NCBI GenBank assembly: GCA_001600635.1
Contig: BCKL01000033.1
Location: 68,515 to 132,514 of the forward strand
Source: Leucosporidium creatinivorum
Taxonomy: Eukaryota > Basidiomycota > Microbotryomycetes > Leucosporidiales > Leucosporidiaceae
Reading direction: 5' to 3'
DNA: 64,000 bases
Shown: piece by piece, positions 45,298 to 55,670 of the stretch
Position numbering within the stretch: position 1 is the stretch's first letter
Layout of the letters: every line of letters begins with the position of its first letter
Position numbers and translations under genes: made by a program
The notes under the pieces: generated by a model
Seen by the model: the letters and a program-made list of their open reading frames with translations, nothing else
Databases searched by the model: none
Told to the model about the DNA's origin: nothing

Positions 45298-47262
45298 ATG
45301 TCTTCTGTCCCTCGTTTCCTGGCTACAGCAGCTCGTCAGGCTCGTCCTGCAGCACGTTACACCGCTTCTACCGCCTCGCTCCAACAGCAGCGCCGAGGTA
45401 ACGCTACAGCGGTGGATCCTCCCCGACAGAAGGCGTGGACTCGCGAGGAGATTCAAGAGATCTATGATACCCCTTTGATGGACCTCATCTTCCAAGCTGT
45501 ACGTCTCTAGTCCTTGGCCTTGCTCTCCCAGCTACTCAGCTGTAGCGGAGCAGGCCAAGGCAGCTGGACCGACGGAAGCCAACCCCACTGATTCGCTTGC
45601 TTTCAATTCGCTCGCTGTTCATCATCAATAGGCTTCGGTCCATCGTCTGAACCAACCTCGTAATGAGGTACAGCTCGCCACCTTGCTCAACATCAAGACT
45701 GGTGAGTTACAGTCCGCTCCCCAACGCGCGACTATCAGCGACGGAACGGGCGGAGTGCCCTTTCAGGCCGGGTAACGCTGAGAGCTGACGGGGGGATTTC
45801 TATCGGACTACAGGTGGATGTGCAGAGGATTGCTCCTACTGCGCGCAGAGCTCAAAGCATGCTCCCAAGGTCGGACTCAAGGCGGAGAAGCTCACTGAGG
45901 TCGAGCCCGTCCTCGCGTACGTCGATTCTACCGCCCTACAATCCCCGCGGCAGAGCTCTACGATTCAATCCAGAGCTCTCGTTCAGCTGGGAGCTACAGC
46001 GCCAACTTGGCACCGCTCCGCGAGCTACAGCTGATCGATTCGTCGTTGCGCTCTCTCCCAACAGTGAGGCTCGCAAGGCTAAGGCTAACGGTTCGACGAG
46101 GTTCTGCATGGGAGCTGCATGGAGGTCACTCGAGGGCAGGAAGCGCGGATTCGATCGCATCTTGAAGATGGTCGAGGGAGTTCGGTGAGTCCTTTCGCTC
46201 GCTGATGGGGCTGTAGGAGAGCGAGAAGCTGATGGTTGGACGGTGTGGTACACAGTGCGATGGATATGGAGGTGTGCACTACCCTCGGTATGCTCACTCC
46301 CGAGCAGGCTCAGCAGCTCAAGAAGGCCGGACTCACCGCCTACAACCACAACCTCGACACTTCGCGCGAGTACTACCCCAAGGTACGCCTTTGGAGCACG
46401 CTCATATCTATCTACAATTGCTGACCTATCTGATCTTCCAGGTCGTCACTACGAGGAAATACGACGAGCGTCTGGAGACTATCGAGGCCGTTCGCGCGGC
46501 GGGCATCAGCGTGTGCAGTGGAGGTATCATCGGACTGGGCGAGGAGACTACCGACCGCGTTGGACTCATCTACGAGATGACCCAGTGAGTTCTCACGTCT
46601 CCTTTGCTCGCTCGAGGCCGTGAGCTGACCCTCGGCGTTCGTCTCAACAGGCTCCCCGAGGCCCCCGAATCTTTCCCCGTCAACGCTCTTGTCCCCATCC
46701 CTGGTACTCCTTTGGAGGAGAACACCCGTGTCACCGTCAACGAGCTTATCCGCTGCATCGCCACCGCTCGTATCGTCCTGCCTACGTGGGTTGCTCTCCC
46801 TCATCGCTCTCCTCGGATCATGTTCTGATCTCCTTCGTTGGCACAACAACAGTTCCATCATCCGCTTCGCTGCTGGTCGGATCAGCTACACCGAATCCGA
46901 GCAGGCCATGTGCTTCATGGCTGGAGCCAACGCCATCTTCACCGTACGTCTCGCACTGCTTCCTGGATCGCCGTAGATCACCTGCGACTTACAGCAGTCG
47001 ACGATGTTCCATCAACGACCCGCGTCGCACAGAGCCCCTTGCTGACCCTTCCTTTCCATCACAGGGCGAGCGCATGCTCACGACCCCTACCTCGGGCTGG
47101 GACGAGGATATCTCGATGCTCAACCGCTGGGGACTGCGTCAGATGAAGTCTTTCGAGTCGCCTACGGTCGTCGCTAAGGAGAACCCCGAGTTGATGGCTG
47201 CTACTGAGGGAAGGAGGAGCGAGGAGGCTGCTGCTGCTAAGGCTGCTGAGGCGAGTGCCTAG
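45298..47262 (+). CDS. BIO2: Biotin synthase, mitochondrial radical-SAM enzyme
   Basis: About eight exons. The N-terminus ([20 protein letters not shown]) is a typical mitochondrial presequence with Arg and no acidic residues. The enzyme begins [20 protein letters not shown], followed by [20 protein letters not shown]. The radical-SAM cluster motif CxxxCxxC is seen in [16 protein letters not shown]. Later family blocks include [86 protein letters not shown] and [20 protein letters not shown]. It converts dethiobiotin to biotin by sulfur insertion using two Fe-S clusters. Ends with an Ala/Glu-rich tail. No biotin cluster is present; neighbours are unrelated. Confidence 0.95.
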
Positions 47263-47761
47263 AGTGGTTGGGGGTATGTAGATGACTAGAAAGCCCCGAG
47301 TGGTGATGGTGTAACTCGTGGAGCATGCTGTACCCTTCTTTGGGGCTTCTTGAGAGCGAAACAGGACCTCGGCGTTACTCGGGCTCGGCTTTCGTTGACC
47401 CTGAGAGACATGGGGGGGCGATCAAAATCCGATAGTGAACTGCAGCGGCTTGAAGCGATGTTGCGGACACGATGAGCGCTTGTCTGTACCCTTGTAGCTT
47501 ATCTGGTGACCAGAAAGTCTTCACCGAGCCTTGAGCACTTGGGTGCAGAAAATGGGGCGGATTCGACCGAGATGACTCTGAAAAGTGATCTACAAGACTC
47601 GGCGAGGACTGTAGAAGAGTTGAGCGTGAGACGGAGCTTAGCGAGTGCGCTGCAGGCCGTCTGAATGTATGCGCGTCGGGATCACGACTTCGAAAAAGGG
47701 CGGTGGGCGATGGATGACTCTTTGACTTTCTGCTCCATCCTTCGCACGCGTCTCTACAGCC
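47263..47761. other. Intergenic/5' UTR region before phosphoglycerate dehydrogenase
   Basis: About 500 nt. It contains the promoter and the 5' UTR exon of the next gene, whose start codon is assembled by splicing at 47762/47829. Confidence 0.55.
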
Positions 47762-49744
47762 AGTGAGTTGCTGCAGCATTACGAGATCCAATGAGATCTA
47801 ATTGAACTGACTGCTGCTAAAACGAACAGTGGCCGCTCCCGCTCGTCGTCTCTCCGTCTCTGTCAACCCCGTAGCCATCGCAGGCAACCAGCCCGGCTCG
47901 CCCATCCTCGGCGCTTCCTCCCCTCCCTCGCTGGCCACTTTCGGCTCTCCTCCCACGCTCTCGGGCCTCAGCCTGTCCCGCTCGGCCCAGAACGGCTCGC
48001 GCACTTCGACCTCCGCTTTCCCCCAGCAGCAGGGCAAGGCGCTCGCTCCCTTCCCTGTAGTGGACGCCCCCGTCAAAATCCTGCTGTTGGAGAATGTCAA
48101 CACTGCTGCTGTCGACCTGTTGAAGGCCCAGGGATACGCCGTCGAGGAGATCAAGAAGGCTCTCGGCGAGGAGGAGCTCATCAACAAGCTCAAGGAGGGC
48201 AACTTCCAGGCCGTTGGTATCAGGAGTAAGACCAAGGTCACCGCCAAGGTCATCAAGGAGTGCCCTTCCGTACGTCTCTGATCCCTTACACCTCGGCGTT
48301 TCGCTGTTTTATCACGACGAGAACTGCTCGCTGATTCCGCTCCCTTCTACACCGATACAGCTCCTCGTCATCGGCTGCTTCTGCATCGGTACCAATCAAG
48401 TTGACCTCCTCGCCGCCGCCAAGGCCGGAATCGCCGTCTTCAACTCGCCCTTCTCCAACTCGCGCTCCGTCGCCGAGCTCGTCATCTCCGAGGTTATCGC
48501 CCTCAGCCGTCAGCTTTGCGACCGTGCCCGCGAGATGAGGGAGGGTATCTGGAACAAGGTGTCCAAGGGATGCTGGGAGATTCGTGGGAAGACCCTCGGT
48601 GTGAGTTTTGAGAGTCGGCGCCGAGCAGATGGACCGAAGCTGATCGTTCGCTTGCCCCTTCTCATCACTTCCTGTACCTCATCATCATCACTTTTCTATA
48701 ACTGCTAACCCCATACAACGCCTCCTCGACATCCTACATCTCTTCAACGCCGTCAGATTGTCGGCTATGGCCACATCGGCGCTCAACTCTCCGTTCTGGC
48801 CGAGTCCATGGGCATGACAGTCTTGTACTACGACGTAGTACCTATCATGCCCCTCGGATCCGCCAAGCAAGTCGAAACCCTCGAAGAACTACTCGGCGCC
48901 GTCGACTTCCTCACCCTCCACGTCCCCGAACTCCCCGAGACGACCAACATGATCGGAAAAGCCCAGCTCGACCTCATGAAGGATGGAGCATACCTTCTCA
49001 ACAACGCTCGCGGCAAGGTCATCGACATCCCCGCCCTCGTCGACGCTCTCAAGTCCGGAAAGCTCGCGGGAGCCGCCGTCGACGTCTTCCCCAATGAGCC
49101 CGCCTCAAATGGACCCAACTTCGGCGACGCCCTCAACGAGTGGTCTTCTGCCCTAAGGAGCTGTCCGAATCTGATCCTGACGCCGCACATCGGCGGCTCC
49201 ACCGAGGAGGCGCAATCCATGATCGGCGCCGAGGTCGCCAATTCTCTTATCAACTACGTAAACTTGGGCTCCTCGCAGGGATCGGTCAACATCCCCAGTC
49301 TACACCTGAGGCCTATCCTGGAGGACGGGATCGCTCGTCTTTGCTTCATTCACCGAAACGTGCCGGGAACGCTCAAGGTCGTCAATTCGGCCCTCTCCTC
49401 GTTCAATATTCAGAAGCAGACATCCGATAGTATGGGGGAAATCGCGTAAGTGTGACGTGTGTCTGAGCACCCTGATGACCTACAGCTCGCCCTGCTCGCT
49501 CGTCGTTTCCCTCCCGCCGAACGCCGAGCTGACTCGTTCCTTCTCTCCGTCTGCAGCTACCTCATGGCTGACGTGGTCGGTGTCACCGAGGCTGATATCA
49601 CGCAGATCTATGAGGCCATCTCTTCTGTACGTGACTCGCCCCATCCAGTCCGAGAACGAGCCGGATTGGCGCCGATCATCGCTGACCTTCGTCCCTTCGA
49701 CGCCGCAGACCAGCAACAACATCGCCACTCGCATGCTCTTCTAA
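47762..49744 (+). CDS. SER33: D-3-phosphoglycerate dehydrogenase
   Basis: First enzyme of the phosphorylated serine pathway. The start codon is split: the A at 47762 ends a 5' exon and TG follows the acceptor at 47829, giving MAAPARRLSVSVNPVA; no earlier in-frame ATG exists in that exon. Catalytic and NAD domains: ILLLENVNTAAVDLLKAQGY, VGIRSKTKVTAKVIKECP, IGCFCIGTNQVDLLAAAKAG, FNSPFSNSRSVAELVISEV, GxGxxG in IVGYGHIGAQL, and the catalytic His in ILTPHIGGSTEEAQSMIG. A C-terminal ACT domain (CFIHRNVPGTLKVVNSALSS) implies serine feedback. The last exon encodes only TSNNIATRMLF. SER3/SER33 cannot be told apart in a single-copy setting. Confidence 0.93.
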
Positions 49745-50189
49745 GCGCTAGTTTCGAGCTACAGCGGAGAGGAGTTGCTCGAAGTGCCTGCAAATGCGGC
49801 GCAGGCTAAGAGCGAGCGAGGCTTGAACGCCGAAGCGGCAGTTGTACTCTTAACAGTTAGTAAAATGAATCCGGACGCCTCAACGCGGGTCCACTATAGA
49901 AGTACTATTACTGCGAGGCCACTCGAGCGAAGAAGCTACAGATTTGACCGACCCCTCGTAAGCCGAGGGCCAACTTCGCGGCGAGTCAAGATCCACCAGC
50001 TTGGCTCTCTCCAAATCTGCTCGGTTCTGCTCTCTCGACTCGCGCTTCTCCCAAAAGCTCATTAGTAGCACTCGTGAGCTATATAAACTCCGCCCTGCTC
50101 GTTGGACCCCGCTAATCCCGTGCAACAGCAGCCCAAGACCCCAAGCACCTCATCTCGCTGCTCGTCCGCCGCCTCTCTCGCCTCTCATC
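49745..50189. other. Promoter region of HIS7
   Basis: 445 nt with a TATA element at 50080-50087, about 100 nt before the ATG. Nothing else recognised. Confidence 0.5.
50080..50087 (+). promoter_or_regulatory. TATA box of HIS7
   Basis: TATATAAA within GAGCTATATAAACTCC, about 103 nt upstream of the HIS7 start. It is one of few clear TATA elements in this GC-rich window. Amino-acid biosynthesis genes under general control often have TATA promoters (general knowledge). Confidence 0.55.
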
Positions 50190-52183
50190 ATGCTCTACAT
50201 CCTCGACTACGGAGCCGGAAATGTGGCATCATTAGGTGAGCTACGACCCACCAAGCTGACACCTTACAGATGTGCTGACCCGTTTTCTGCGTCTCGCGCT
50301 AAGCCAACTCGGTTCGCTCGCTCGGGTTCGACTTCAAATGGGTGGAAACTGTGGAGGACTTTGACAAGGCCGATGTGAGTGCTCGCTGTGCTGTCCTGCT
50401 GCATGAAAAGCTAAGCGTGGAGGCCAGAGAACGCGCTAGAGCTGGGGCGGCTATCGGGAGCTGCAGCGGCTTGACCAGAGCATTACGAAGGCAAGGAGCT
50501 GACCCGAGCATTACCATACAGAGGATTCTCTTCCCCGGAGTCGGCGCCATCCGCTCGGCACTCTCCTCCCTCCGCGAGAAGGGCTTCGCCGAACCGCTCA
50601 AGAAGTACATCGCCTCTGGTCGCCCCTACATGGGCATCTGCATCGGTATGCAGGTGCTCTTCGACTCTTCGGACGAGTCGGAAGTCGAACCCGGACTCGG
50701 CGTCATCCCTGGCAAGGTCGGCCGCTTTGACTCGAGCGACAAGACGGTCCCTTGCATGGGATGGAACGGCGCCGTCGCGCTGAGGGAGCTCGGCGAGGCC
50801 AAGAAGACGTACGGATTGGACGCCGACTCGAGCTACTACTTTGTCCACTCTTACCGCGTCGCGTTCGACAAGAAGATGGAGGACTGGGCCCTCACCCTCA
50901 CCCAGTACGGCGACGAGACCTACGTCTCGAGTGTGCAGAAGGGCAACGTGTTTGCCACTCAGTTCCACCCCGAGAAGAGTGGACCGGCAGGATTGGAGGT
51001 GCTCAAGTCGTGGTTGACGCAGGGGGAGAAGGGACGGCTTGTCGACACCTCGGTCAAGCCTCGGAGGGAGCAGGCCGCCATCGACGAGGAGCTCGTCAGG
51101 CGTGGATTCACCAAGAGGATCGTCGCCTGCCTCGACGTGCGCACCAACGATGCTGGAGACCTCGTCGTCACCAAGGGAGACCAGTACGATGTGCGCGAGG
51201 CCGAGGAGTCGACCACCACCGACACCCCCATCCCCTCCACCAACGCCGACGATGGACCTTCCTCCGACTCTGTCGTCCCCAAACCCAAGGGCCGCGACGT
51301 CCGCAATCTCGGCAAGCCCGTCGACCTCGCTCGCCGCTACTTTGCCGAGGGCGCCGACGAGGTCGCGTTCCTCAACATCACCTCCTTCCGCTCCTGCCCC
51401 ATGCACGACCAACCCATGCTCGACGTCGTTCGCCAGTCGGCCGAGACCGTCTTTGTACCCCTCACCATCGGAGGAGGCATCCGCGACACCACCGACCCCG
51501 ACGGCACCTCGAGGAGCGCGCTCGAGGTCGCTGGCACCTACTTCCGGTGCGGAGCCGACAAGGTCAGCATCGGATCCGACGCCGTCTTCGCCGTAGAGGA
51601 CATGCTTGCTGCAGGAGGCGAGAAGTCGGGCAAGACGGGCATCGAGACCATCTCGTACGCTTACGGCAACCAGGCCGTCGTCGTCTCGTTCGACCCCAAG
51701 CGCGTATACGCCAACTCGCCCGAGGACGTTCCCGCCATCCACCGCCCTTCCGTCGTCGACCTCGCCTCCCCTCTCCCCGGCTCCTCCACCCCCCTTAAAG
51801 ACGACCTCGGACCCAACGGCGAGCGTTACTGCTGGTACCAATGCACTGTCCGAGGAGGTCGGGAAACGCGCGATATCGATGTCGTGCAACTCGCGCAAGG
51901 AGTCGAGTCGCTTGGAGCAGGAGAGATCCTCCTCAACTCGGTCGACCGCGATGGATCCAAAGCGGGCTTCGACCTTCGTCTCGTCGCCCTCGTCAAGCGG
52001 AGTGTGTCGATCCCTGTGGTCGCTAGTTCAGGAGCTGGAAAGGTAGAGGACTTCTCCGAGGTCTTCAGGGAGACGGGCGTCGAGGCCGCGTTGGCAGCGG
52101 GCATTTTCCACAGGGAGGAGGTGCCCATCAGCGCGGTCAAGCAGCACGTGCAGGACGAGGGTATCAATATTAGGGTGCTGTAA
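50190..52183 (+). CDS. HIS7: Imidazole glycerol phosphate synthase (bifunctional HisH-HisF)
   Basis: Three exons. The glutaminase half starts MLYILDYGAGNVASL, with the class-I amidotransferase triad visible: Cys in RPYMGICIGMQVLF, and His and Glu in FATQFHPEKSG. The cyclase (TIM barrel) half starts FTKRIVACLDVRTNDAGDLV and includes GKPVDLARRYFAEGADEVAF, NITSFRSCPMHDQPML, VPLTIGGGIRDTTDPDG, KVSIGSDAVFAVEDML and GAGEILLNSVDRDGSKAGFD, ending with SSGAGKVEDF and AALAAGIFHREEV. This fused HisH-HisF layout is the fungal and plant form. It makes IGP and AICAR from PRFAR and glutamine, step five of histidine synthesis. An acidic/Ser/Thr-rich loop of about 40 residues (ESTTTDTPIPSTNADDGPSS) is inserted after KGDQYDVREA, longer than in yeast. 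Confidence 0.96.
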
Positions 52184-52792
52184 AGTGTTATAGATCTAGG
52201 AAACGTTTTCATGGGTCGATGGTGTTCTGTAGCGCCTCGGAGAAGCGATGGGCGAGCGCCGAGATGGCTGATCCACCGTCATCGCGCGAAGGGAAGGAAG
52301 GCGGATGCGAGCACGCTTCCAGGCTGATCCTTCTAAATTAGATAGCGCAGGCGCTTTTGGCTCGATGAGCAGACTTCTCGCGGCTCCGCTGAAAGACACT
52401 TGAGCGCTGCGACTGATGGAATCTGCCCTCGCGACGGCGAAGAGCAGCTCGGACTTGCAGCTTGCTCTGGAGATGCGAGAAAGGTGGAACGAGTGCTGTG
52501 ATTGTGCTGCCGTCTCGCGAGCGGCTTTGTTGTACGGAATCTCTCGCTCACAAGACAGGGAGGGGAGCTGGACGAGCTCGGCGCAGACTTCATCAGAGGT
52601 AGGAAGACCCTTGCTCAGAGCGGAACATGTCCAAGTTTAGCTTGAACCCTGCTCTATGAAAAGAACAAGCGTTTGCACCCCTTTGAAGCGATCTACTTGC
52701 TAGGGCGAGGGTCGGCTGGGGTCATCGTCTGGCGAAGGTCGAGCTCGAGGGAGCGCCTCTTTCCTCTCTTCCTTCACCTCGGTACTTCACTT
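52184..52792. other. Intergenic region
   Basis: 609 nt after the HIS7 stop. No gene recognised; the last 60 nt are pyrimidine-rich leader of the SDR gene. Confidence 0.5.
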
Positions 52793-54763
52793 ATGGCATC
52801 CTCTGAGCTCAATCCCGAACAGCTCATTCAGCAGCAGTCGTTCCCCGGCAAGCAGCTCTCGCCAGAGGCTTGTCTCAAGCAGGCCTCCGAGCTCGCAGGC
52901 AAGACGGTCGTCGTGACCGGTTCGTCGTCACTTTCCCTCCTTGTAGCAGCACAGGGTGACTCACGACGCTCAACTACAGGTGCTGGAGGTGGATTCGGCC
53001 GCAGCTACTCTGTCCTGGCTGCATCTCATGGGCAAGTCGGCTTCGGCGCTCCCTTCGCAGCAGCTCGAGGCTAACGTTTCAAATCTCTCCTCGTCGCAGA
53101 GCCAAGGTCGTTGCCTCAGATATCAACCTGTCAGCTGTTCAGGCTACTGTCGATGAGATCAAAGAGGCTGGCGGGTGACTTCCGCGTCTTTGGAGTTCAG
53201 ATTCGCTTGCGCCGAGCTGACCTTTCGCCTCTTCTCTCCAGACAAGCCGTCGCTACTCGCTGCGATACATCAAACTGGGAGTCACAGGTAGCCATGTTTG
53301 TACGTCTTCTGCGTCCTCGCTGCTGCTGCTGGCGAGCTTTCTCGCTAACTCGACCCCTTCCCTTCCCACTACCCCACACCCCTGACGTCGCCTCCCTATC
53401 TTCTCTCTCACTTCCTTCACGCGTTCCCACCATCTGAAGCGACTCGCCGTTGACACCTACAATGTGATAGATGTCGTCGTCGCAAATGCCGGCGTTACCG
53501 AGATTCCCGGGTGGTTTACGGACGAGGAAGGAGAGGATGGCGAGCTGAAGGTGAGTACTTTTGAGCCCTTGACTGTGCTGAGCTACCTCCGAGAAAACAT
53601 GCTATACCTATATGTCGAGCACGCAGGCCAGAACTGAGCTGATCCCGCCTCGTTCTGCTTTCCAGAGACCGCCGAGCACGACGATGGACGTGAACCTCAT
53701 TGGCGCATCCTACACGGCTCGCCTCGCCTTCTATCATCTCAAGAAGAACCCTAGCACTGGTCTGAAGAGCATCGTTTTACTTGGATCCATGTGTGAGTCC
53801 TCTGTGTCGAGTACGGAGTCGCGCCGAAAGCAGAGCCGAGCTCTGAAAGTGGGGCTGACCTTTCTCTTGCAGCCTCTTTCTTCGGTATCCCTATGGCACC
53901 GATGTACTCCATGTCCAAGCACGCCATGATTGGTCTCTTCCGCTCGCTGTATCACAGCGCCGGACCCGCAAAGATCAAGTAAGTCTCGACATTTCTCCCG
54001 CCGAGGAAGATCGCAAGCTGACATCCTCTCCTTTCCGTCAACAGTATCAACATCGTGTGTCCGTGGTTCTCTGCCACGGGCATTCTCTCGGCACCCACCC
54101 GTGTCGCCCTCGCTGGCTTGCCCCTCGCCGAAGTCGACCACGTCGTTCAGGCCATCTACAAGGCGTCGAGTGACATGACCTTTAGCGGTAATATTCTTGG
54201 TATAGACGCTGCGTGAGTTTCTTGTGTTCTTGGTTGAGCTCCTGATGTGGTGCAGAGGGTGGTGGCCGACGCCCTCCTCATCGCCGAGCTCGAGTGTAAG
54301 CCGAAAGGACTCAGTCTCTAACTTCCTCCTCGTCTCCTACCTGCAGCGGTGTCCTCTGCATTCCCTACGATGCCTTCATTGTCGGAGACGGAGGCTACTG
54401 TGAGTCTTTTCCCGTAAAACAAGTTCTCGGTGATCAAGCTGACTCGCCTTCTCTTCTCGCAGACCGCGCCTTCCTCAACCGCGCCGCCTTCACCATCTCG
54501 TGAGTACTCGGTGACGGTTCGATCTATCCGTTTCACTGTACCAACCCACTCTTACCACACGTAGGACCGTCCGCACCGTCAAGGACGTTCTGGCAGCTTT
54601 CGGCGACGTACGAAAACCCTCAACGACCAAGACGGCGGTCAAGACTTTCGGACTCGGTGCACTCGTGCTGAGTGCTTACAGTGCTACCGTTGGGGCTACC
54701 GACGTTGGCATCACTGGTCTCGTAGGCCGAGGAGCCGCCGCCGCGACTCTGCTCGCCTTCTAA
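52793..54763 (+). CDS. Short-chain dehydrogenase/reductase with C-terminal hydrophobic tail
   Basis: About eleven exons. The N-terminal extension MASSELNPEQLIQQQSFPGK precedes the Rossmann motif KTVVVTGAGGGFGRSYSVLA (TGxxxGxG), then AKVVASDINLSAVQ and CDTSNW at the NAD-adenine site. Further SDR landmarks: VVVANAGVTEIPGWF (NAG), VNLIGASYTARLAFYHL, IVLLGSM, and the catalytic YxxxK in APMYSMSKHAMIGLFRS followed by INIVCPWFSATG. This is classical SDR of 15-hydroxyprostaglandin-dehydrogenase-like fungal type. The C-terminus is extended with a weakly hydrophobic Gly/Ala-rich segment (GLGALVLSAYSATVGATD). Substrate unknown. Exons are unusually many for an SDR in this window. Confidence 0.85.
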
Positions 54764-55670
54764 ATTTGAATCGCTACATAGATGCCTCCAGACTTGTGAC
54801 ATAGACCGCATTAGTTATACGTACATAGATCATTATTTGTGAATAGATTTGGTCTCCCTCAGAGCAGCAGAGGAGGAGATGAAGCCAACGCCGAAGCACC
54901 GAGCGCCGAGGTTGCTTCGTTCGACGCGGAGAAGGATACAAGGCGTCACAGGAGCATTCTGCTTGGCCTTTCGGGCTCTAACTTGGTTCAGAAACCGCTT
55001 CAATCTGCTGCTAGGCTACTGAAATACAAGCCTTGATGCGCCGAGCTGACCTGGCAGTCCTCTGAATGCGCCTCAGAGCGAGCAGAGGCAGCAGAGTAGC
55101 TATCAGTCTCTCTTGACCTACTGTCTACACACCTCGAGCTCGACTCGCCTCCTCACCGAAGTTCAGCTTGACGACTCTCGAGCCTCTTGCGCTCCGCTTC
55201 TTTCCTCCGCTTCAATCGTCTACTTCTTCGTCTCGCCTCGTGGATCAGCTTCAGCCAGCTTCACTCGCTCGCAGCTACAGCTCACTCAGCAGGTAAGCCG
55301 CGCTCCCTCTCTCCACACCGTGCTCTCCAGGCGCGGGCTCCGTTCCAGCAGCTGGACTTGGGCGGCTCAGCAAGACAGAGGGCGAGGCTGCCATGGGTCA
55401 GCGAGAATTTATGAGCACCTTGACTGTTACGGGAGCTCCTGAACTAGCAGCAATAACTCAGATAATAGGCGGGCGACGAGTGCGTTCGGCGGGGAGAGAC
55501 GTCGATCTCGGTTTGCAGCTGAGAGCAGAAGCTGCAAACTCTCGTACAAGCTGTGTAGCTTACTACGCCCCCCTTCTGCTGCCCTGAAGCTTATCAAAAG
55601 CTCATGCGCTGACCAGCGGCAGCAACCCTACGAAGCCCAAGCTGACCTCCTCCATTCATCCCATCGCAGG
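54764..55670. other. Long intergenic region with 5' UTR intron of the next gene
   Basis: About 0.9 kb. A donor-like GTAAGC near 55292 and a branch/acceptor (GCTGACC..CATCGCAG) ending at 55669, just before the ATG at 55671, indicate a spliced 5' leader for the coiled-coil gene. Short frames here have no family features. Confidence 0.5.

Noticed and set aside
50483-51898. 471-codon open frame antisense to HIS7
   Set aside because: HIS7 on the plus strand has all catalytic motifs; the antisense frame is a codon-bias artefact.
54764-55670. Short ORFs (e.g. 55113-55442) as a separate gene
   Set aside because: No domain and no conserved features; the region fits a spliced 5' leader of the coiled-coil gene better.
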